Under the pieces are notes generated by a model. The model saw only the letters and a program-made list of their open reading frames with translations, did no database searches and was not told where the DNA came from. Positions 52,903 to 61,697 of a stretch of 64,000 nucleotides of DNA are shown one piece after another. This stretch comes from Colwellia piezophila ATCC BAA-637 (GTDB taxonomy: Bacteria; Pseudomonadota; Gammaproteobacteria; Enterobacterales; Alteromonadaceae): positions 306,244 through 370,243 of the forward strand of contig NZ_KB905161.1 in NCBI RefSeq assembly GCF_000378625.1, given 5' to 3'. Made by a program: the position numbers and the translations under genes. How positions within the stretch are numbered: position 1 is the stretch's first letter; every line of letters begins with the position of its first letter.

Positions 52903-54285
52903 TTAGTTTAAGGGTATTGAAATAACGGCTTGTGCGCCTTTTACACCTTCTCTATTGGTTAATTTAATTAAACCATCATGATTGAACATGATTTGTCGAC
53001 AAAGTGTTAAACCAATACCACTGCCTTGGGGTTTGGTACTATAAAACGGCACAAATAAGTTCTCTTTGTTGGCTATGCCCATGCCCTGGTCGCTAATGAT
53101 GAGGTGTAAATATTGTTGATCTTGTTGATAGCTAATTTCAAAAACCTTATTAGGAAGTTGCAACATGGCTTCGCGAGCATTTTTTAAAATATTGATAATA
53201 ACTTGTTCTAACTGGCTTTTATCGGCGCTAACCTGGGTATTAATAGTTTTGGCATCATCCGCAAGTTGTAAATGGCAGTCATCAAATAATTTTGCTTGCT
53301 GTATAACCAAAGCATTGAGGTCAAATTTACTTTTGTTCGGTTGAGGTAAATGTGACAGTTGGCTGTAACTGGCGATGAAAGCACCCAGGGAGTCGGCTCG
53401 TTCTTTGATAATACTGACGCCTTCAGATAAAGAGCTTCTATTTAATGGCTTACTTTCATCTTGAAGTTTTTTCTTCATCGCCTGACTAATACTGGCGATG
53501 GGTGTTAATGAGTTATTCAGCTCATGACTTAATACTCTTAAAATACTCTGCCATGCTTTTCGTTCTTTTTCTAATAACAACCGCTCTGCATTGGTGATTA
53601 AATATAATGTATGTTGTTTACCCTCGCTCAAAAAGGATTCTTTAAAAAGAAAGTGTTCACCGCTGAGTTGTTGGTGAGCAAATTCGATAATACCAGAGTG
53701 GGCGTTAGCTATGGTTTTTCCTAATTTGAAGTCGGTTAATTGAATTGTCGTTAAGTCACTTTGCTCTTGAATATTGCCCAGCAGTAATTTTTTCGCAGAA
53801 TCGTTGGCCATGACAATGAAACCTTGTTCATTGACCGCCAGTACCATGGCATCCATTTGTTGCATTATTTTTTCAAGTAACAACCGACTCTCTTTTGCTT
53901 CAAGTTTATGTTTCGATAAAGTATCGGCTAAGTTATTTACCAAGACCAGTAATTCTTGAAAGGCTTGATTATGCTGCAAGCGACCTCTTAAAGTATAATC
54001 ACCACTAATCATCGACTCGATTATATTTGATAAGGTTCTAATTTGTTGTTCGGCTCTTTGTCGGCTTATCATCACTACAAAAAGGATAAATATCGATAAG
54101 ACGATCATGATAAAGGCAACTAAGTAGCCCGATACACCGGCAACAAGTAATGAGATAGTTGACAGCAAAAAACAAGGCAGATAGATAATAAGTGCCAAAA
54201 AAGTATGATCATTTTTATGCGAGATACGATTACCTGCGACAAAAATTGCTTTCATCTTATAAATGCTAGTGTTAATCCAAGCCAT
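52903..54285 (-). CDS. NtrY-like sensor histidine kinase
   Basis: 460 residues: two TM helices (about 30-75) with almost no periplasmic loop, a HAMP-like linker, a PAS-like domain (about 135-235; MVLAVNEQGFIVMANDSAKKLL), HisKA with H254 in VLSHELNNSLTP, and HATPase_c (ILKNAREAML, ISDQGMGIAN, QGSGIGLTLCRQIMFNHDG). The kinase overlaps the response regulator gene by 14 bp if it starts at 54285; ATG 54255 is the alternative. It phosphorylates the NtrC-type regulator encoded just upstream. The duplicated fragments at 22.3 and 24.3 kb derive from a relative of this gene. Confidence 0.92.
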   Translation of the reverse strand: MAWINTSIYKMKAIFVAGNRISHKNDHTFLALIIYLPCFLLSTISLLVAGVSGYLVAFIMIVLSIFILFVVMISRQRAEQQIRTLSNIIESMISGDYTLRGRLQHNQAFQELLVLVNNLADTLSKHKLEAKESRLLLEKIMQQMDAMVLAVNEQGFIVMANDSAKKLLLGNIQEQSDLTTIQLTDFKLGKTIANAHSGIIEFAHQQLSGEHFLFKESFLSEGKQHTLYLITNAERLLLEKERKAWQSILRVLSHELNNSLTPIASISQAMKKKLQDESKPLNRSSLSEGVSIIKERADSLGAFIASYSQLSHLPQPNKSKFDLNALVIQQAKLFDDCHLQLADDAKTINTQVSADKSQLEQVIINILKNAREAMLQLPNKVFEISYQQDQQYLHLIISDQGMGIANKENLFVPFYSTKPQGSGIGLTLCRQIMFNHDGLIKLTNREGVKGAQAVISIPLN

Positions 54286-55648
54286 ATTTACTCATACGTC
54301 GATAAAAGCCACTTCGACTTAACCCCAGCGATTTTGCTGTTTCGGTGGCATTGCCACGATGATGTTTTAAGCGATTGATCAGGACTCTTTGCTCAATATC
54401 TTCCATAGAAAGCGTGGTATCTTCAATAGATTCTGTACCTTTCCCAGCCTCTTGCAGTAATAAATCTCGGGCGGTAATGGTGGTTTTTTTACAGGTAAAA
54501 AGTAACCTTTCCATTAAATGACTGAGTTCACGGATATTTCCTGGCCAACTGTATTGTTGAAGTTGTGCCACGGCATCGTCCGATAGCTCTGGTATAGGCA
54601 GGTTATATTTGATACTAAAAACCTGCAAAAAATGCTCTGCCAATGGTTTTATATCTTCAATGCGTTCATTCAAAGAGGGAACTCGCAGTTGAATGGTATT
54701 AAGTCGATAAAATAAATCCTGTCTGAATCGTTGTTCGTCAATGGCTTTGGCTAAATCGCAATTGGTTGCTGAAATAATACGAACATCGGCTGTTTGAGAT
54801 TTGCTGCTGCCAACGACTTCGTATTTTTGCTCTTCTAATACCCTTAATAATTTTGCTTGTTGAGCGATGGGAATATTGGCGAGCTCATCTAAAAATAGCG
54901 TGCCTTGTTCCGCCATTTCAAAACGGCCAATGCGGTTTTCTTTAGCATCGGTAAATGCGCCCTTAACGTGACCAAACATTTCACTTTCAAATAAGCTTTC
55001 TGGGATAGCGCCCATATTAACCGGGACAAAAGAATTATTGGCTCGTGTAGACAGTTTATGCACGTATGACGCTAACATGCTTTTACCGGTACCATTATCA
55101 CCCGTAAGAAGAATGCTCATATCACTTTTTGCTAAATCACTTAAGGTTGACATCAGTTGTTGCATAGCCGGAGACTGGGCAATGATTTGCTCTTTGGACT
55201 CGGGAAAAAATTGGCCGCTCAATAATTTATTTTCTTGGCTTAAACGGAGTAGTTTTCTATCACTTTTAGCCAATTTGATCTGGGTTTTAATAGCACTGAT
55301 GATACGTTCGTTATTCCACGGCTTTTGAATGAAATCTACCGCACCCGCGCGCATGGCATCAACCGCAATATCTATGGTTGCCCAGCCAGTCATAACAATA
55401 ATGGGCAAGTTTTCATCCAGTTTTTTGATCGCTTCAACTAGCTGTAAACCTTCTGCGCCCGACGTGGTGTCTTGCTGAAAATTCATATCAAGTAAAACCA
55501 GATCTACTGAGGTATTCTTTAAGTTTTCCAGCACCGCTTGTGGTGTTGTCATCGCCAAAATATCAAAATTTTCTTCCGATAAGATATATTTCAAACTAGC
55601 GATGATATTTATGTCGTCATCAGCGATGAGAATTTTACTATTATTCAC
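54272..55648 (-). CDS. NtrC-family response regulator with GAFTDA loop
   Basis: 458 residues: receiver (phospho-acceptor D54 in VLLDMNF), AAA+ domain with Walker A GDNGTGKS (183-190) and Walker B GTLFLDELAN, and a C-terminal Fis-type HTH (NATETAKSLGLSRSGFYRRM). The sigma-54 contact loop is GAFTDA (230-235) instead of GAFTGA. It stands between the export operon and its cognate kinase and probably activates the macA/B-like genes in response to envelope stress or a peptide. Sigma-54 dependence is likely by family but the loop change is notable. Confidence 0.93.
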   Translation of the reverse strand: MNNSKILIADDDINIIASLKYILSEENFDILAMTTPQAVLENLKNTSVDLVLLDMNFQQDTTSGAEGLQLVEAIKKLDENLPIIVMTGWATIDIAVDAMRAGAVDFIQKPWNNERIISAIKTQIKLAKSDRKLLRLSQENKLLSGQFFPESKEQIIAQSPAMQQLMSTLSDLAKSDMSILLTGDNGTGKSMLASYVHKLSTRANNSFVPVNMGAIPESLFESEMFGHVKGAFTDAKENRIGRFEMAEQGTLFLDELANIPIAQQAKLLRVLEEQKYEVVGSSKSQTADVRIISATNCDLAKAIDEQRFRQDLFYRLNTIQLRVPSLNERIEDIKPLAEHFLQVFSIKYNLPIPELSDDAVAQLQQYSWPGNIRELSHLMERLLFTCKKTTITARDLLLQEAGKGTESIEDTTLSMEDIEQRVLINRLKHHRGNATETAKSLGLSRSGFYRRMSKYGLD

Positions 55649-55746
55649 AGAGCATTATGTCCGTTTTTTGGATGAAAATAAAATACGTTAATTGCCTAAT
55701 ATATCACTTTAACAAAAATTCACTAGGTTGTTGTATTCTAAATAAG

Positions 55747-56015
55747 TAATACCATTCCATCTAAGAAAGTGATCGCTTAGCGAGAATTTAAAGGTTTAGA
55801 GGCAAGGCTTTGATTGCAAATAATAGTCATTCTCTTATTAAAATCAATAACGCAGCATATAGGCCTTTAAACCTCGCCCTTCGGGAGCGCATGGGCATCA
55901 TGATAAATGCACAAAATTTGTTAGATGTAGAATAACTATATCCCCACATATTTTGCTTGTTATCATATCGCCCATGTCGTTCTAAGTGGTCACTTCTTTA
56001 GATGGATTGGTATAA
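55747..56015. repeat. Family A hairpin element, copy A2
   Basis: About 269 bp in the same orientation as A1. Outer arms TAATACCATTCCATCTAAGA... / ...CTTTAGATGGATTGGTATAA pair with each other but differ from A1 inside the TACCA ends. The core CTCGCCCTTCGGGAG (55873-55887) and TAGAATAACTA (55928-55938) are identical to A1. The module 2 stem is AGCGCATGGGC / GCCCATGTCGTT instead of the A1 sequence. It lies between the response-regulator gene and the permease terminator. Confidence 0.85.
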
Positions 56016-56042
56016 GCTTTATTTTAAGCGCTAAATTAACAA

Positions 56043-56071
56043 AATAAAGCCCCGAAATTAAGGGCTTTATT
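56043..56071 (-). terminator. Terminator of the export operon
   Basis: AATAAAGCCC / GGGCTTTATT, 10-bp stem with a 9-nt loop, about 15 bp beyond the permease stop codon. Confidence 0.85.
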
Positions 56072-56086
56072 ATGTGCTATTGATGA

Positions 56087-58528
56087 TTATTCGTATCGTA
56101 ATGCCAAACTTGGCTCCATAACCACGGCTTTTCTGGTGGGTGCATAGATAGCTAACATGACAATAAGGGATAAACTAACGATGACAACAGACGCCAAAAC
56201 AAAGTATAAGTAAGTTGGAATAAGCCCTTCAGAAAACTCATTAAACATCACTGAAATAAGAGTGAAGAGCAGTAAGGCCAACCCCAAACCTGTCAGCAAC
56301 TGTCTGCCACCTTGTTTGATAAACATGTCGGTAATGTTTTTGTCAGTTGCACCAACCGCTCGTCGTATACCTATTTCATGGGTACGTTGGGCAACAGAAT
56401 TAGCGGTCAAACCATAAATGCCAACCATTGCTAACATTAGCGCAAAAAATCCGGTGCCAAAAATGACTTTCGAGGTCAAACGCATGCCGTCGCGCATGAG
56501 GTTTCTATTACGCTCTGCCGGCTGGACAGTCTGAACAACGTCAATGTTTCTATCTATCTCAAAGAGTGCTCTATAGAATATGCCTGCTGCATTCACACTT
56601 CCTTTAATCGTTTTGTAATATATTCTCATGCGGGGTTTTATGAATTGTAAACCAGAAATATAGGTTTCATCTTCGCTATCAAGTTTGCCAAAAAGAGATC
56701 TACCGTTAAACCGATTGGTCACTATACCCACAATGAAAAGCGACTCAGCCTTACCAGCTATTTCAAGGGTTATTTTCTTTTCTAGTGCCGATTCTCCTGG
56801 CCAATATCGGTTTGCCATTGATTGACTGATTAGGACGACTTTTCTAGCACCACTTTTGTCCCTTCGATTCAGGTGACGACCAGCAACAAGCGTTATACCT
56901 GAAAACTCGGTATTGCCGATGACGGTAAAGGTATCGATACTTAATTTTTCATGGCTATCATCGAAATCAAATTCACTTAAGATGATTGGTAAATGACTTA
57001 AGGTGGTCGCATGAGCATCAATGACATTACTGTCATTTTTTATACGCTCTAACAACGCCTGAAAGAGCAGAGCTTGTTCTTGCGGTGTTTGGTATTTGTT
57101 TTTCGGTAAGTTGATGCTGGCTCTCATGATATCGCTATAATCGTCGCCAGTTTCCAAATTAATAAATGTTTGTGTTATAAAGCCAGAAAGCGTACCAATA
57201 AGCATTAAAAAAGCCACTAAAAACACTTGTACGGTGACTAATAGTCGCGATAAACGACCGGCTTTTTTGCCTTGTGCACCTCGGGTACCGTCTCTTAAGG
57301 CCGCATTGATATCTTGATGGGCAGAGCGCCACGCGGGTAAAAAAACGGCGAGTATAATAGTCACTAAAGTAACAATAATAGCCATACCAAGGGTTTCTTT
57401 ATCCAAACCCCAATGCCACCAAAAAACCATGCTATTTGGCATCCAGGAATGTAGAGCAATGTTGGTATAATCTAATGCAGCCCCTACTAGTAATACCGAA
57501 AGAATTGCTCCGACTGTGGTAATTATAATACCTTCCCACATGAGTTGACTAACCAAACGTTTACTGGTGGCCCCCAAAGCCGCACGAATCGCCGTTTCTT
57601 TTTGACGTTCCATAGAGCGAGCCAATAATAAATTACCAACATTGATACAGCCCAATGCCAAAATGGACCAGGCCACGACATTCAAAAAAATGAACATGGT
57701 ATTGCCAATGCCGTTAACTTGATCCATTGGATAGCTGCGTAAATGCACTATTTTATTTGCCTCGGGTTGATTATAAAGTTTTACCGATTGTTGATAAAGT
57801 TGGTCAAGGGCAGCGCTTAAGTATTTTGTCGCTTGTTCGTTGCTGACACCACTTTTAAGTCGGGCATAGGCGGTAAAATAAGACGACGTATTTTGTTGTT
57901 TATTTAACTGGGATTGCTTTAGCGGTAACCAAATTTTAGCAATGCCAGGAAATCGGTAACCCGGTGGCATGACACCAATAACATCCGTTACCCTGTCATT
58001 TAAGTTAATCGTCATTGTTAACACGTCTTTACTGCCAGATAATTCATTTTGCCAAGTTTCATAGCTAATGACTGCAACCGGGGTTGTGCCAACAACCATG
58101 TCTTGCTGTTGAATGGTGCGTCCCATCATGGCTTTAGTTCGGCTAAATCTAAAGAAACCACTATCTACATAAGTTGCTGAAATGTTTTTCCCGGTATCTT
58201 CGAATGATAACCGAGCATCTATTGATTCATACAAGCCAAACTCATCAAGCGATGATTGTGTTTTAGCAATTTGCCTAAACTCATAAGCAGAGAGAGAATT
58301 TTGATTTGTATCCATATTCATTGAAATACCAATCGTTTCCGTTGATAAAACTAATGCTGTTTCGCCTTCAGGCATAGGCAGTGCTTTATGCAAGGTTGAA
58401 TACAAAAAAGAAAAAGTGAATAAGCTGATGGTTAAACCGCCGACTAATACCGATAAGGTCATGGCGGTAAATTTAGGCGCTTTAAACAGTAACCTCAGTG
58501 CATATTTTATATCTATTAATACCGACAT
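56087..58528 (-). CDS. MacB/FtsX-type ABC transporter permease (fused, 813 aa)
   Basis: 813 residues with two MacB_PCD-FtsX units: an N-terminal TM helix, a periplasmic domain (about 45-265), three TM helices with NVGNLLLARSMERQKETAIRAALGA (about 295-320), a further TM and a second periplasmic domain (about 440-660), then the C-terminal FtsX core (GIYGLTANSVAQRTHEIGIRRAVGAT) with three TM helices. The conserved E-x-A/G-I-R-x-A-x-G-A motif, which couples to the ATPase, appears in both halves, so one chain replaces a dimer. It follows the ATPase gene by 9 bp. Tripartite export or lipoprotein/peptide mechanotransmission is inferred. Confidence 0.92.
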   Translation of the reverse strand: MSVLIDIKYALRLLFKAPKFTAMTLSVLVGGLTISLFTFSFLYSTLHKALPMPEGETALVLSTETIGISMNMDTNQNSLSAYEFRQIAKTQSSLDEFGLYESIDARLSFEDTGKNISATYVDSGFFRFSRTKAMMGRTIQQQDMVVGTTPVAVISYETWQNELSGSKDVLTMTINLNDRVTDVIGVMPPGYRFPGIAKIWLPLKQSQLNKQQNTSSYFTAYARLKSGVSNEQATKYLSAALDQLYQQSVKLYNQPEANKIVHLRSYPMDQVNGIGNTMFIFLNVVAWSILALGCINVGNLLLARSMERQKETAIRAALGATSKRLVSQLMWEGIIITTVGAILSVLLVGAALDYTNIALHSWMPNSMVFWWHWGLDKETLGMAIIVTLVTIILAVFLPAWRSAHQDINAALRDGTRGAQGKKAGRLSRLLVTVQVFLVAFLMLIGTLSGFITQTFINLETGDDYSDIMRASINLPKNKYQTPQEQALLFQALLERIKNDSNVIDAHATTLSHLPIILSEFDFDDSHEKLSIDTFTVIGNTEFSGITLVAGRHLNRRDKSGARKVVLISQSMANRYWPGESALEKKITLEIAGKAESLFIVGIVTNRFNGRSLFGKLDSEDETYISGLQFIKPRMRIYYKTIKGSVNAAGIFYRALFEIDRNIDVVQTVQPAERNRNLMRDGMRLTSKVIFGTGFFALMLAMVGIYGLTANSVAQRTHEIGIRRAVGATDKNITDMFIKQGGRQLLTGLGLALLLFTLISVMFNEFSEGLIPTYLYFVLASVVIVSLSLIVMLAIYAPTRKAVVMEPSLALRYE

Positions 58529-58537
58529 AGTAATCTC

Positions 58538-59281
58538 CTAACTTGCTACTAATTCAATTGCTGCGACGGAAGAAGCGAGCTTTTGATGCGATGGAGTATT
58601 TAAGTTATCCGCAATGAGGCGACCATCAAACATTTCTAAACATCGGCTGGCTCTTTTCGCTGAAATGGGATCATGGGTTACCATGCAAATCGTTGCGCCA
58701 TCTTGGTGAAGTTTGTCAAATAAAGCCAATACCGCCTGGGCATTTTTTGAGTCTAAATTACCAGTGGGTTCATCCGCTAAAATTATGGCTGGGTCGTTAA
58801 CTAAAGCACGAGCGACGGCAACACGCTGTTGTTGTCCGCCCGAGAGTTGTGACGGGAAATGATCTTTACGATGAGACATCTCTACTTTGGCCAGCACATC
58901 GTGTACTTTTTCTGCAATTTCTTTTTTAGAGAAACCTGATTGATAGGTTAATGGCAACATCACATTTTCAAAGATAGTTAAATCTGATATTAGATTAAAT
59001 GACTGGAAAACAAAGCCAATTTGCTCGCTTCTAATTTTTGCCCGTTGATCACGAGAGAGCGATGAAACATCAACATTATTTATCAGATAACTGCCTGATG
59101 TTGGTGAATCTAACAAACCGAGCAATGAAAGTAGTGTTGACTTACCGCAACCAGATTGGCCACTTAATGATAAATATTCACCTTTATTAATGGTGATATT
59201 GATACTATTTAGCGCGCGAGTTTCAATTTCTTCAGTTAAGAATGTTTTAGTTATGTCTTTAAGTTCAATAAGTGCGGTCAT
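58538..59281 (-). CDS. ABC transporter ATP-binding protein (LolD/MacB type)
   Basis: 247 residues. Walker [10 protein letters not shown] (41-49), Q-loop [13 protein letters not shown], signature LSGGQQQR (about 143-150), Walker [15 protein letters not shown] and switch His MVTHD. The GNLDS block and the order with a MacB-like permease and MacA-like adaptor identify it as the MacB/LolD class. It energises the permease from the cytosolic side. Same operon, 9 bp from the permease and 52 bp from the adaptor gene. Confidence 0.95.
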   Translation of the reverse strand: MTALIELKDITKTFLTEEIETRALNSINITINKGEYLSLSGQSGCGKSTLLSLLGLLDSPTSGSYLINNVDVSSLSRDQRAKIRSEQIGFVFQSFNLISDLTIFENVMLPLTYQSGFSKKEIAEKVHDVLAKVEMSHRKDHFPSQLSGGQQQRVAVARALVNDPAIILADEPTGNLDSKNAQAVLALFDKLHQDGATICMVTHDPISAKRASRCLEMFDGRLIADNLNTPSHQKLASSVAAIELVAS

Positions 59282-59333
59282 GTTAGTCTCCGATTAAATT
59301 TGTTTTTAGCGATGTCTTAAAATGTGCATTGTG

Positions 59334-60590
59334 CTAATTGATCATTATGTCTGTGTGTTCTTGCCAGTTTGAGGTATCCGAAATGATAACTTGGTCGCCG
59401 ACAGTCAGACCTGATAATATTTGGATTTGATTCACTGAGCTTTGTCCCAGTGCAACAAGTTGTTTTTGGGCAAACTGTGCATCAGGGCTTAAACGATATA
59501 AGCCGGTTTTACTATGTCTAGGAGCAAATACCGGCCGCTTAATATAGAGCGCATTATCGATATTACTTATTTCAATTAAACCATCAACGGTCAGATCAGG
59601 GCGAGCTTCATTAGGCAGTACGCTGGTTAACTTAACATCGACTTGCACCATGCCAGTATTAACTGCAGGGTCTATTCGTATTACTTCACCTAAGATTTCA
59701 GAGGTTCGAGTATCAACAACAACGGTTTGCCCTAAGGAAATGTCATTGATTTTAATTTCTGGTACTTGTAATTCTGCAAATAAAGACTCTTGGTCGGCGA
59801 TAAGGGCAACACTGCCGCCCACTTGGGCTTGTTCGCCTAAGACCAAGGAAACTTGTTGTACAACACCATCTGTTGTTGCTTTTACGGCAAGTGATGATAC
59901 TTGATCTTTAACACGTAAGTAGTTGTTTTCAACTAAGCCTAAACGGGCTTGCTGAGCTGTTTTTGTTGCTAATAAGTTAGCTTCCATTTTTAACACTTTT
60001 TGTTGTTGTGATTGCCAATATTGTATTTTCTGCTTCACTTCCAGCTGACTGCGTTGGTAGTCCAGGGCGGATACGGTGCCATTTTGTTTTTCAAATAACT
60101 GTGTTTCGGCATCTAGTTTTAATTTACTGCCCTGATAGCTATAGTCGGCGGCAACAACCGAATTTTTCAAATCGAGCAGTTGTGATTCAAGGGCAACAAA
60201 CGCAGCATAATTTTCAGCTTTTTTTGCCGCAAGCTCCCAGCGTGCTTGTTCTAATTCTCGGTGTAAGTTTGGATTAGAAAGTAGCATTAAAATTTGACCT
60301 TCGCTGACCACTGCACCGGCTTTAACAAAAACTTGCTCAACGCGACCTGATACTTGTGATGATACCCAGCGAATATCCATTGGCTTTAAAACGCCACTAG
60401 CGCGAATATTGACTCTAAAGTTTCCTTGTTTAACGGTGGCGATAACGAGTTCACTCTTGGCGACAATAAATGATGCATTACCAGTCATGCCTTTAATTAA
60501 ATAGATTGCCGTCACTAAAATTAGCCCGGCCACAACATACCAATATTTTCGCCAAATGGCCGGCTGTGCTTTTACTCGTATCGTATCCAT
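59334..60590 (-). CDS. MacA/HlyD-like periplasmic adaptor protein
   Basis: 418 residues with one N-terminal TM helix (about 14-32). A biotinyl-lipoyl half motif (VKQGNFRVNIRASGVLKPMDIRWVSSQVSGRV), a coiled-coil hairpin (about 110-215), the second lipoyl half (LAVKATTDGVVQQVSLVLGEQ), a beta-barrel and a membrane-proximal domain follow in the usual membrane-fusion-protein order. It should link the MacB-like permease to an outer-membrane channel such as TolC, which is not encoded here. First gene of the three-gene export operon. Confidence 0.92.
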   Translation of the reverse strand: MDTIRVKAQPAIWRKYWYVVAGLILVTAIYLIKGMTGNASFIVAKSELVIATVKQGNFRVNIRASGVLKPMDIRWVSSQVSGRVEQVFVKAGAVVSEGQILMLLSNPNLHRELEQARWELAAKKAENYAAFVALESQLLDLKNSVVAADYSYQGSKLKLDAETQLFEKQNGTVSALDYQRSQLEVKQKIQYWQSQQQKVLKMEANLLATKTAQQARLGLVENNYLRVKDQVSSLAVKATTDGVVQQVSLVLGEQAQVGGSVALIADQESLFAELQVPEIKINDISLGQTVVVDTRTSEILGEVIRIDPAVNTGMVQVDVKLTSVLPNEARPDLTVDGLIEISNIDNALYIKRPVFAPRHSKTGLYRLSPDAQFAQKQLVALGQSSVNQIQILSGLTVGDQVIISDTSNWQEHTDIMIN

Positions 60591-60948
60591 AAATTATCTT
60601 TAGGTTGTTTTGCCTTATCTGGTTAAATACAAGTGTTATGCCAACCATGAAATAAAAAATAACCTACTGTTATTTAACAGATAAAAAATTTCGATTAAGT
60701 GGTAAGAATATTTAAGTGTGCCGATTTTAAGACAGGGTTTTTGCTTTAGTGTCTTAATATCGACACAGCCTTTAGCCAGCCGTATAATGATTAAGTCACT
60801 TAAAGCGGCAAGTAGGGCATGCTAGCGGGAGAAAACCTTCTCTTGATCTAGTTGAGATGGCAAAGGAGAAATTTGAAAGGCTGACGTGGTTTAATGGATT
60901 CGACTACCCCAGTTAAGAGATAATAAACTTAACTGGTGATAGAACATG
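60591..60948. other. Upstream region of the export operon
   Basis: About 360 bp without a recognised gene. The promoter of the macA-like gene should lie here; I cannot place a -24/-12 sigma-54 element with confidence. Confidence 0.3.
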
Positions 60949-61164
60949 TCAGTCTATAGTGGAACACAAAGCTCCCACCGGTTTTAAAACAAAACGTTTT
61001 CCCCTTCCGTAACAAATTTTATAGTTCTTTTTTTGTCTATATTCTTTGTCTTTAACTTGTTCACAATTTTTAAGTTCATTGATAAAATCTTGTTGCCTGT
61101 AGTTCGGCACCCTAAATGAAATTTCGATGTCATCTATGCCGACTTCAATATTGTACTCAGTCAA
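60949..61164 (-). CDS. Small hypothetical protein (71 aa), uncertain
   Basis: A TTG-started frame encoding an acidic N-terminal half (EYNIEVGIDDIEISFRVPNY) and a basic C-terminal half. The residue pattern alternates hydrophobic and charged positions as in a real beta-strand/helix protein, but the start is TTG, there is no clear ribosome site and no family is recognised. It may be a decayed or chance frame. Confidence 0.3.
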   Translation of the reverse strand: MTEYNIEVGIDDIEISFRVPNYRQQDFINELKNCEQVKDKEYRQKKNYKICYGRGKRFVLKPVGALCSTID

Positions 61165-61295
61165 TTAATTAGAAAATATAGGGAAAAAAAATTAGTGCTA
61201 ATGTCTATAATGCGCACCACAATGTCATTAGCGTTAAACTATTTTTCACTATTCATTGGTTAAAAGCTAAGGCTCATTTTTACCACAATTTTGAC

Positions 61296-61326
61296 AAAAA
61301 AAACCCTACCATTCCTGATCAGGGCT
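61296..61326 (-). terminator. Terminator behind the tRNA-like gene
   Basis: On the minus strand CCCTGATCAGGAATGGTAGGG is followed by eight T. It begins about 11 nt after the tRNA-like CCA end, as expected for a monocistronic tRNA gene. Confidence 0.75.
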
Positions 61327-61335
61327 TCAAAATGA

Positions 61336-61419
61336 TGGTACCAGCAGTGGACTCGAACCAACACGCCTTGCGACAGGGGATTTTTAATCCGGCGTGTCTA
61401 CCACGTCCACGACTGCGGC
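61336..61419 (-). tRNA. Degenerate tRNA-Leu-like gene, apparent anticodon AAA
   Basis: 84 nt on the minus strand with long-variable-arm (class II) layout and encoded CCA. D-loop GTGGTAGACAC and T-loop GGTTCGAGTCC are canonical and Leu-like. Acceptor GCCGCAG should pair with CTGCGGT, but the sequence is CTGCTGGT, an extra T that forces a bulge. The anticodon stem CCGGA/TCCCC has two C-C oppositions and the loop is TTAAAAA, giving AAA where tRNA-Leu(UAA) has TAA. The variable arm CGC-AAG-GCG still pairs. It has its own terminator. Probably a decaying tRNA-Leu copy; a functional odd tRNA is less likely. Confidence 0.6.
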
Positions 61420-61697
61420 AAAAGACTGTAGCCTATTTTTCAATTTTCACTTTAAAAACTGATTTCTTTGTAAACTATTTTCGTCTAACTATCTTACTAA
61501 ATAACGATAGCGTTTATAAGTCTTCATCCGTAATATGATACATGTTTGAAGTTAAGTTGACAGTGCCCAATTGATGACAAAACTGTGACCAATTCCCTTT
61601 GCAGTGATTTTCTTGGCTAAATGATACAATCTAGTCGGCTAAGGTATTTAAAATCCTTAATAACTCGATTAAAGTGCAGTACCATGATTAGTGGTCA
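61420..61697. other. Promoter side of the tRNA-like gene and of the CadC-like gene
   Basis: Divergent region of about 280 bp. AT-rich and without a palindrome worth calling. A TTGAAA and a TAGGCT/TACAGT hexamer precede the tRNA-like gene on the minus strand but their spacing is not ideal. Confidence 0.3.

Noticed and set aside
61336..61419. Possible selC (tRNA-Sec), considering the nearby use of selenophosphate
   Set aside because: The anticodon loop is TTAAAAA and not UCA, and the acceptor and D-arm fit a tRNA-Leu better. No selA or selB is in the window.
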